5,392 nt of DNA from the NCBI GenBank assembly GCA_021845945.1, contig JAJZRD010000245.1, positions 1 through 5,392 of the forward strand, read 5' to 3'. The notes beneath the pieces are model-generated. The model searched no databases and had not been told where the DNA came from. It saw nothing but the letters and a program-made list of their open reading frames with translations. The translations under genes were made by a program, and so were the position numbers. This document shows positions 1-3,868 of this stretch, piece after piece (within the stretch, counting starts at the first letter, position 1; each line of letters opens with the position of its first letter). This stretch comes from Chloroflexota bacterium. GTDB taxonomy: Bacteria > Chloroflexota > UBA6077.

Positions 1-26
1 TCCGGCTTCAGCGCCAGCAGATGCAT
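1..26 (-). CDS. Probable 5' end of a divergent gene, truncated by the window edge
   Basis: Read on the minus strand, an ATG at 26-24 opens a frame coding M-H-L-L-A-L-K-P before the window ends, so no family can be named. The call rests on a strong ribosome binding site (GGAGGA at 37-32, five bases before the ATG) and on a sigma70-like promoter pointing the same way at 179-151. The frame is also open upstream of the ATG, so the start is chosen on the SD alone. A gene divergent from a GntR-type regulator is often its target or a partner in the same pathway, but that is inference. Eight codons could also be chance. Confidence 0.45.
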
Positions 27-31
27 CTGGA

Positions 32-37
32 TCCTCC
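32..37 (-). promoter_or_regulatory. Ribosome binding site of the divergent gene
   Basis: GGAGGA on the minus strand lies five bases before the ATG at 26-24. It is the main reason for placing a gene start at the left edge. Confidence 0.5.
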
Positions 38-150
38 GTTCACAACGAGTCCCGCCTCTCCGCGGGGTGATGGGCAAGAGGCTCCCGTCGCGTTGGCTCC
101 GTAGGAGCCAGCTCCCACTGGCGATCTCGGTCGCCGGCTCCGGCAGAGCT
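38..150. other. Putative untranslated leader of the divergent gene, with small hairpins
   Basis: If the leftward promoter at 179-151 is real, this stretch is its transcribed leader of roughly 110-120 nt. It holds three compact inverted repeats: GCCGG-CT-CCGGC at 133-144, TGGCTCC-GTA-GGAGCCA at 94-110, and CCCGC/GCGGG arms at 51-55 and 62-66. I do not recognise any riboswitch or T-box consensus here. The hairpins may be structural, operator-like or incidental in GC-rich DNA. No convincing gene is seen in this stretch. Confidence 0.35.
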
Positions 151-179
151 AACATAGCAACGCTCGCCTGTGGTGTCAA
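151..179 (-). promoter_or_regulatory. Leftward sigma70-like promoter for the divergent gene
   Basis: On the minus strand a perfect -35 box TTGACA (179-174) is followed, after exactly 17 bases, by TATGTT (156-151), a 4/6 match to the -10 consensus. Transcription would begin near 143-145. Its -35 box lies back to back with that of the rightward promoter, 17 bp apart, so one bound protein could affect both. Confidence 0.5.
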
Positions 180-196
180 TAGAATGGCAGATGATG

Positions 197-225
197 TTGA
201 CAGGAATCTCATTCTGACGTAACAT
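197..225 (+). promoter_or_regulatory. Rightward sigma70-like promoter for the GntR regulator gene
   Basis: A perfect TTGACA at 197-202, a 17-base spacer and TAACAT at 220-225 (4/6 match to TATAAT) make a good housekeeping promoter in otherwise GC-rich DNA. The predicted start near 231-233 gives a 5' leader of about 50 nt before the TTG start at 281. Confidence 0.6.
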
Positions 226-233
226 CGCGGTTG

Positions 234-247
234 GCTGGCATGCCAGC
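234..247. promoter_or_regulatory. 14-bp perfect palindrome, candidate operator
   Basis: GCTGGCATGCCAGC is a perfect palindrome a few bases downstream of the predicted start point of the regulator's promoter, a classic position for repression by roadblock. The dimeric GntR-type protein encoded directly downstream is the obvious candidate ligand, which would make the site autoregulatory. It does not match the short TNGTNNNACNA-type pattern described for several FadR-family operators, so the assignment is by position and symmetry only. Confidence 0.45.
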
Positions 248-267
248 TCCCCGTCAGTCCGAATCGC

Positions 268-273
268 AAGGAG
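268..273 (+). promoter_or_regulatory. Ribosome binding site that fixes the TTG start of the regulator
   Basis: AAGGAG lies seven bases before the TTG at 281. The in-frame GTG at 290 would be 16 bases away, too far, so TTG is preferred. Confidence 0.7.
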
Positions 274-280
274 CCCAACC

Positions 281-976
281 TTGGTTCTAGTGGCCGCGGA
301 AAGCCCCGATCGCCCGACCCGGTCCGAGAGCGCCAAGCAGCGGGTTTACCGGCTGCTGAAGGCCGACATCGTGCGAGGGGTCTTCGACATGGGCGAGCGG
401 CTCAACGAGAGCCAGCTGTCGCTCCGATACCGGGTTGGGAAGACCCCCGTCCGCGAGGCCCTGGGGGTGCTGCAGCAGGAGGGGCTGGTGGAGGCCGTGC
501 CCCGGGTGGGTTACCTGACCTCCCAGGTCACCCTGCAGGACGTCGAGGATATCTTCGATCTGCGCAAGGTCGTCGAGGGCGCCGCGGCGGAGAAGGCCGC
601 CACCTCCATCACCGAAGATACCCTGCGGCGGCTGGAGCAGTTCCACTGGGATTTCGGGGCGGGGGATCGCCAGAGCTACCTGAGATTCCTGGAGGAGAAC
701 CTGGAGTTCCACTGTGCCATCGCGCAGGCCTCGGGGAACCAGATGCTGGTGGATATCGTGGCCCGCCTGCTGGAGCGGATGCAGAGGCTGGTCATTCTCA
801 GGCTGGACATCAGCGGCAGCCTTGAGGAGCTGGTGGGCGAGCACCGGCAGCTCCTCGCCGCCCTGCGCCAGCGGGACCCGGCGAAGGCCCGGGCTCACAT
901 GGTCAACGACATCGCCAACACCCACCAGACCGCCCTGGACGCCCTCAAGAAGCTGATGGCGAACCGGCACATCTAG
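281..976 (+). CDS. GntR family transcriptional regulator, FadR/FCD subfamily
   Basis: A 231-residue cytoplasmic DNA-binding regulator of usual family length. Residues about 18-82 form a GntR winged helix-turn-helix, with the typical run GERLNESQLSLRYRV (38-52) followed by GKTPVREALGVLQQEGLV (53-70). Residues about 85-225 form an all-helical FCD ligand-binding domain with the hallmark FHCAIAQASGN (143-153) and GEHRQLLAALRQRD (186-199). By unaided alignment the metal-site positions are N140, H144, H188 and D210. The common set is Asp, His, His, His, so two positions differ. FCD regulators usually sense small carboxylates and act as dimers. The TTG start is supported by AAGGAG seven bases upstream. 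The gene has its own promoter, a palindrome in its leader, and lies 595 bp upstream of a Liv-type importer on the same strand. Control of that importer or of the divergent gene is plausible but unproven. The effector is unknown. Confidence 0.93.
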   Translation: MVLVAAESPDRPTRSESAKQRVYRLLKADIVRGVFDMGERLNESQLSLRYRVGKTPVREALGVLQQEGLVEAVPRVGYLTSQVTLQDVEDIFDLRKVVEGAAAEKAATSITEDTLRRLEQFHWDFGAGDRQSYLRFLEENLEFHCAIAQASGNQMLVDIVARLLERMQRLVILRLDISGSLEELVGEHRQLLAALRQRDPAKARAHMVNDIANTHQTALDALKKLMANRHI

Positions 977-990
977 ACGAAATGGATCGA

Positions 991-1010
991 TCGGCACGAT
1001 TTCGTGCCGA
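991..1010 (+). terminator. Terminator-like hairpin after the regulator gene
   Basis: TCGGCACG and CGTGCCGA form a perfect 8-bp stem around a 4-base ATTT loop, starting 15 bases after the TAG stop. No T-run follows (the next bases are CATCGGG), so it is not a canonical intrinsic terminator. It could be a weak or U-less terminator, an RNA-stabilising 3' hairpin or an operator. Confidence 0.45.
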
Positions 1011-1176
1011 CATCGGGAGCCCTGGCCCAGATGACCCTGTAGGCGGCTCATCCCCGCGAGTGCCCGTCGAGGCCGGCATCGACCCACAGAGTGCAGACTA
1101 GATCTGGACGACGGTGGGGGGGAAATGCGCCCCAAGCTGGCTCGGATAAGCTCTCATGGGACTCCTCGGTGCGCCG

Positions 1177-1212
1177 GCCCTTCGAGCAGGCCCCCGCGGC
1201 CGCTCGAAGGGC
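1177..1212. repeat. Inverted repeat with 11-bp perfect arms (stem-loop)
   Basis: GCCCTTCGAGC (1177-1187) and GCTCGAAGGGC (1202-1212) are perfect inverted arms around a 14-base C/G-rich loop. A G-U pair can extend the stem by one. A related sequence, GCTCGAGGG, recurs at 1219-1227. There is no T-tract on either strand, so a simple intrinsic terminator is unlikely. Confidence 0.6.
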
Positions 1213-1251
1213 TCTTCCGCTCGAGGGTAGAGGCAGCGTGCCCCTGGGCGA

Positions 1252-1310
1252 TGCTCCTTCCTCGGCGACCCCCCGTCTTCTTCAACCATCCCCGCCAAGG
1301 CCCCCTGCCC
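1252..1310 (+). terminator. C-rich, G-poor tract, possible Rho-loading (rut-like) region
   Basis: By hand count this 59-base stretch has 32 C and 9 G on the plus strand, a marked C-over-G bias. It sits between the regulator and the transporter promoter. Such tracts in nascent RNA are typical of Rho-dependent termination, and here it would insulate the operon from regulator readthrough. There is no fixed consensus, so this is a compositional inference only. Confidence 0.3.
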
Positions 1311-1346
1311 ATAGTGACAAGATCAACTAATAAGATAATACTATCT
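1311..1346 (+). promoter_or_regulatory. AT-rich island, probable promoter/operator of the liv-type operon
   Basis: Only 9 of 36 bases are G or C, in a neighbourhood that is otherwise very GC-rich. GTGACA at 1314-1319 matches 5/6 of the -35 consensus. Possible -10 boxes are GATAAT (1334-1339, 5/6 but a 14-base spacer) and TACTAT (1339-1344, 4/6 but a 19-base spacer). The exact boxes are therefore uncertain. A small dyad AGATA-ATAC-TATCT (1333-1346) covers the -10 region and may be an operator. It does not resemble the palindrome at 234-247. Confidence 0.45.
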
Positions 1347-1571
1347 GGGTGTGGGAAGACCCTCTGTCGCGTTGACGGGGAGGGCGCTGAGCCGGCCACG
1401 GCGCGGTGGCGCGGGCGAGGCCGGTGAGAAAGGGGGTGAAGGTCCGAGAAGAGGCTTGTCGCTGCTGGTGGCGTTGGTTGCCCGTCCCCGGGGCGGCCGG
1501 CGCCGGCGTCGTGCGTACCCTTCGTGTAGGAACTTCGGGTTCGAGTTGTGGAAATCAGGAGGGTTGGACAG
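1347..1571 (+). other. Putative long structured 5' leader of the transporter operon
   Basis: If transcription starts at the AT-rich island, about 220 nt precede the ATG at 1572. The leader contains outer arms CCGGCC (1392-1397) and GGCCGG (1419-1424) enclosing GCGC-GGTG-GCGC (1401-1412). It also contains CCCCGGGG (1486-1493) and the 12-bp palindrome GCCGGCGCCGGC (1496-1507). No known riboswitch class is recognised. Confidence 0.3.
1557..1563 (+). promoter_or_regulatory. Ribosome binding site that fixes the binding-protein start
   Basis: AGGAGGG lies eight bases before the ATG at 1572. It lies inside the frame that would open at the upstream in-frame GTG (1548), which argues against that longer start. 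Confidence 0.8.
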
Positions 1572-2831
1572 ATGCCGAGCAAGAAGAGACTCGCCATGCT
1601 CGTGGCAGCCACAGCAGCAGCCCTGTTCGTGGTGGCCGCCTGCTCGCCGGCTGCGGCTCCGGCGCCCACCCAGGCCCCCGCCAAGCCGGCGGCGACGACG
1701 GCGCCCGCCGCTCCCGCACCAACCGCCGCCCCCGCCGCTCCCGCGGCTGCCGCCACCCAGGTCGCTCAGCCCACCGCGGGCGGCAACATCAAGATCGGCT
1801 GGGGCGGTCCCCTCACCGGCGACCAGGCCTTCTTCGGAAAGACCTGGCTGAACGGCGCTCAACTGGCCATCAACGAGGTGAACGCGGCCGGCGGCCTCCT
1901 GGGCAAGAAGCTGGAGATCTCGCCACTGGATGACCAGGCGGATCCGAAGCAGGGGACGGTGGTAGCCCAGCGCTTCGCCGACGATAAGTCCATCGTCGCC
2001 GTGATCGCCCACTTCAACAGCGGCGTGACGATCCCGGCGGAGCCGATCTACAACAAGGCGCGGCTGGCGGAGGTCACCAACTCCACCAACCCCAAGATCA
2101 CCCAGTTGGGCTTCGACACCATCTTCCGCCCCATCGCCAGCGACAGCATGCAGGGAGGGACCCCGGCGGACTACGTTGTCAACGAGCTGAAGCTGAAGAA
2201 GGCCGCCGTCGTCCACGATAAGCAGGCCTTCGGCCAGGGCGTCTCCGACGTCTTCGCCGCCAGGTTCAAGGAGTTGGGCGGGACGGTCACCAGCGTGAAC
2301 GGCATCACCCACGGCGACACGGACTTCTCGGCCGTGGTGACCAAGATCAAGAACGAGAACCCGGACGCGATCCAGTTCGGCGGCACCCAGGTGGATGGCG
2401 GGCTGCTGCTGAAGCAGATCCGCGCACAGGGGATGAAGCAGCCCTTCTTCTCCGACGACGGCTGCTACACGCCGGAGTTCGTCCAGGTAGCCGGCAAGGA
2501 GGCCGCAGAGGGGGCGATGGTCACCTTCCAGGTGCCGCCTTACGACTCCAATCCGACGGCCAAGAAGTTCGCCGACGACTACAAGAAGACCTTCAACGAG
2601 GACCCCGGACCCTACTCGGGCAACGGCTACATCGAGGCCCAGGTGATCGTCAGCTCGGTCAAGGCCGCCGGCTCGGCCGATCGAGAGGCCATCGTCAAGG
2701 CGATGCGCAGCGTCAAGCTGGACACCATCTACGGCCCTATCGAGTTCGACTCGGTGGGCGAGGTCAAGAAGCCGGCGGTGTTCCTCTTCCAGGTCACCAA
2801 CGGCGACTTCAAGCTGATCTGGCCCAAGTAA
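1572..2831 (+). CDS. livK: Liv-type (HAAT family) ABC importer substrate-binding lipoprotein
   Basis: A 419-residue extracytoplasmic solute-binding protein that captures the ligand and presents it to the LivH/LivM permeases. Residues 1-23 are a lipoprotein signal peptide: basic MPSKKR, a hydrophobic core, then lipobox VAAC with the lipidated Cys24. Residues 25-71 form a long Ala/Pro/Thr tether. From residue 72 a type-1 periplasmic-binding fold (Leu/Ile/Val-binding-like) begins with IKIGWGGPLTGDQAFFGK. Further family landmarks are HFNSGVTIPA (147-156), HDKQAFGQG (215-223), TDFSAVVTKIK (250-260) and a C-terminal YGPIEFD segment. The ATG start is chosen over the in-frame GTG at 1548 because AGGAGGG is eight bases upstream and the signal peptide then has normal length. 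It is the first gene of the operon. The family includes binders of branched-chain amino acids, other amino acids, amides and aromatic acids, so the symbol marks the family and not a proven substrate. Confidence 0.93.
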   Translation: MPSKKRLAMLVAATAAALFVVAACSPAAAPAPTQAPAKPAATTAPAAPAPTAAPAAPAAAATQVAQPTAGGNIKIGWGGPLTGDQAFFGKTWLNGAQLAINEVNAAGGLLGKKLEISPLDDQADPKQGTVVAQRFADDKSIVAVIAHFNSGVTIPAEPIYNKARLAEVTNSTNPKITQLGFDTIFRPIASDSMQGGTPADYVVNELKLKKAAVVHDKQAFGQGVSDVFAARFKELGGTVTSVNGITHGDTDFSAVVTKIKNENPDAIQFGGTQVDGGLLLKQIRAQGMKQPFFSDDGCYTPEFVQVAGKEAAEGAMVTFQVPPYDSNPTAKKFADDYKKTFNEDPGPYSGNGYIEAQVIVSSVKAAGSADREAIVKAMRSVKLDTIYGPIEFDSVGEVKKPAVFLFQVTNGDFKLIWPK

Positions 2832-2834
2832 CAA

Positions 2835-2904
2835 GCCTTCAGCTATCAGCTATCAGCGGTCTCGACGGGCTGCTGATAGCTGATGGCTGATAGCTGATGG
2901 AGGC
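2835..2904. repeat. Inverted array of 7-bp repeats forming a long hairpin between livK and livH
   Basis: The right arm is four tandem heptamers GCTGATA/GCTGATG (2872-2899). The left arm is two perfect reverse-complement copies TATCAGC (2844-2857) plus a degenerate copy CTTCAGC (2837-2843). Arms 2839-2857 and 2872-2890 pair over 19 bp, counting one G-U, with a 14-base loop. In a shifted register 2839-2850 pairs with 2886-2897, and GCCT (2835-2838) pairs with AGGC (2901-2904), which covers most of the livH SD. Hairpins at this position are known after binding-protein genes (for example REP elements between malE and malF in E. coli), where they stabilise upstream mRNA or lower downstream expression. 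No T-run follows, so full termination is unlikely. Confidence 0.85.
2899..2903 (+). promoter_or_regulatory. Ribosome binding site of livH, partly inside the repeat hairpin
   Basis: GGAGG lies five bases before the GTG at 2909 and supports that start. Its first G is the last base of the fourth heptamer, and its AGG can pair with bases 2836-2838. Confidence 0.75.
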
Positions 2905-2908
2905 CTGA

Positions 2909-3868
2909 GTGGACGTCATCCTTCAGCAATTGATCAACGGTCTGACCGTGGGCTCGATGTACGCGTTGATCGCCCTGGGTTACACCATGGTCTACGGTGT
3001 TCTGCTCCTCCTGAACTTCGCCCACGGGGATCTCTTCATGGTTGGCTCCTACGTCGCCATAGCGACCCTGACGCTGCTGGGCATCGGCGGGGGCCTGGGG
3101 CTTGCGGCGATGGGGGCTCTGTTCGTCACCCTTCTGCTGGTTTCGGGCTTCATGGTGGCGGGCTTCGGGGTAGCCATCGAGAAGGTAGCCTACAAGCCTC
3201 TGCGCGAGTCCACTCGCCTGGCGCCGATGCTGAGCGCCCTGGGGGTCTCGATGATCCTGGAGAATGGGGCGATGCTGGTGGCGGGCCGGGCCCCGCGGGT
3301 CTTCCCCAACGGCGTCTTCCCCGCCCAGAGCTACACCCTGTTAGGAGCCACCTTCACCAATCATCAGGTGATCATCCTGGTGGTGTCGGCGCTGTTGATG
3401 GTTGGTCTCTACTGGATGGTGAACCGGACCATCTTCGGGCTGCAGATCCGGGCCGTGGCCGAGAACCGGAACACGGCCAGCCTGATGGGGGTGAACGTCG
3501 ACAGCACCATCTCGCTGGTGTTCGTGGTGGGGCCGGCCCTGGGGGCAGCGGCCGGGGTGATGTTCTCCATGTACTACGGTGTGGCCTTCTTCACCATGGG
3601 CTTCACCGCCGGCATCAAGGCTTTCACGGCGGCGGTGCTGGGTGGGATCGGCAATATCCCCGGCGCGATGCTGGGGGGGATACTGCTCGGGCTGCTCGAG
3701 GCTTTCGGCGCCGGGCTGTTGCCGGTCATCTCCGGCGGACTGCTGACCCCCGAGTACAAGGACATCTTCGCCTTCGTCATCTTGATCTTGGTGTTGATCT
3801 TCCGCCCCATGGGGCTACTGGGCGAGCGGATCCCGATGGAGTCGATGACGTGGAAGAGAAGCTTCTAG
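2909..3868 (+). CDS. livH: Liv-type ABC importer inner permease LivH
   Basis: A 319-residue integral membrane protein, close to the roughly 300-residue family norm, that forms the translocation channel together with LivM. The sequence is almost entirely hydrophobic segments, about eight membrane spans by eye. Family hallmarks are NFAHGDLFMVGSY (36-48), the cytoplasmic segment YKPLRESTRLAPMLSALGVS (95-114), the ATPase-contacting loop RAVAENRNTASLMGVNVD (181-198) and the glycine-rich GGIGNIPGAMLGG (245-257), with LIFRPMGLLG near the C terminus. The GTG start at 2909 follows GGAGG by five bases. The gene begins 77 bp after the binding-protein gene, separated by a hairpin of heptamer repeats that may reduce its expression. 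Its 3' end overlaps livM by 19 bp, which suggests translational coupling. No truncation or frameshift is seen. Confidence 0.94.
   Translation: MDVILQQLINGLTVGSMYALIALGYTMVYGVLLLLNFAHGDLFMVGSYVAIATLTLLGIGGGLGLAAMGALFVTLLLVSGFMVAGFGVAIEKVAYKPLRESTRLAPMLSALGVSMILENGAMLVAGRAPRVFPNGVFPAQSYTLLGATFTNHQVIILVVSALLMVGLYWMVNRTIFGLQIRAVAENRNTASLMGVNVDSTISLVFVVGPALGAAAGVMFSMYYGVAFFTMGFTAGIKAFTAAVLGGIGNIPGAMLGGILLGLLEAFGAGLLPVISGGLLTPEYKDIFAFVILILVLIFRPMGLLGERIPMESMTWKRSF
3838..3841 (+). promoter_or_regulatory. Ribosome binding site of livM inside livH
   Basis: GGAG lies eight bases before the GTG at 3850. It is the support for starting livM inside the last codons of livH. Confidence 0.6.

Larger units (their letters stand above)
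977..1571. other. 595-bp gene-free regulatory interval between regulator and transporter operon
   Basis: No reading frame here has a convincing ribosome binding site or recognisable protein. In order the interval holds a terminator-like hairpin just after the regulator stop (991-1010), a larger 11-bp-arm hairpin (1177-1212), a C-rich/G-poor tract (1252-1310), a sharply AT-rich island (1311-1346, about 25% GC by count) and a GC-rich leader with nested inverted repeats (1347-1571). About 240 bp (1011-1176 and 1213-1251) show nothing I can name. I looked for riboswitch, T-box and tRNA signatures and did not recognise any. Confidence 0.7.

Noticed and set aside
40..336. Minus-strand open frame of 98 codons across the upstream region
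   Set aside because: It runs through both predicted promoters and into the regulator's first codons, and the product resembles nothing known. The minus-strand ATG at 26 with its SD is a better gene start.
287..1135. Minus-strand open frame of 282 codons antisense to the regulator
   Set aside because: It is a shadow of the GntR/FCD gene. The product is Leu/Gly/Pro/Gln-rich with no domain, and it runs on into non-coding DNA.
1091..1427. Overlapping short open frames on both strands in the gene-free interval
   Set aside because: They overlap in several frames, lack good ribosome binding sites and give Arg/Pro-rich products typical of random GC-rich DNA.
1538..1552. GGTTCGAGT resembling a tRNA T-loop
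   Set aside because: No acceptor stem, anticodon arm or CCA-side pairing is present around it.
1548..1571. Upstream GTG start giving an 8-residue longer binding protein
   Set aside because: The strong SD at 1557-1563 would lie inside that extension and is spaced correctly for the ATG at 1572. The longer form would also give an atypical signal peptide.
1341..2834. Very long minus-strand open frame (497 codons) antisense to the binding-protein gene
   Set aside because: It mirrors a well-supported lipoprotein gene in GC-rich DNA, where stop codons are rare on the opposite strand. Its translation is a low-complexity Val/Gly/Leu/Asp-rich string with no recognisable family.
2837..2899. Heptamer array as a CRISPR array or attachment site
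   Set aside because: The units are contiguous 7-mers without spacers, and no integrase or cas gene is nearby.
2835..2904. Repeat hairpin as a strong intrinsic terminator ending the livK transcript
   Set aside because: No T-run follows the stem, and the downstream permease genes need transcription from the same operon. Partial attenuation remains possible.
2883..2908. Mini-frames starting at ATG 2883 and ATG 2897, the latter ending exactly before the livH GTG
   Set aside because: They have only four codons each and no SD, and they arise automatically from the ATG/TGA content of the heptamer repeats. Coupling through them is possible but unsupported.
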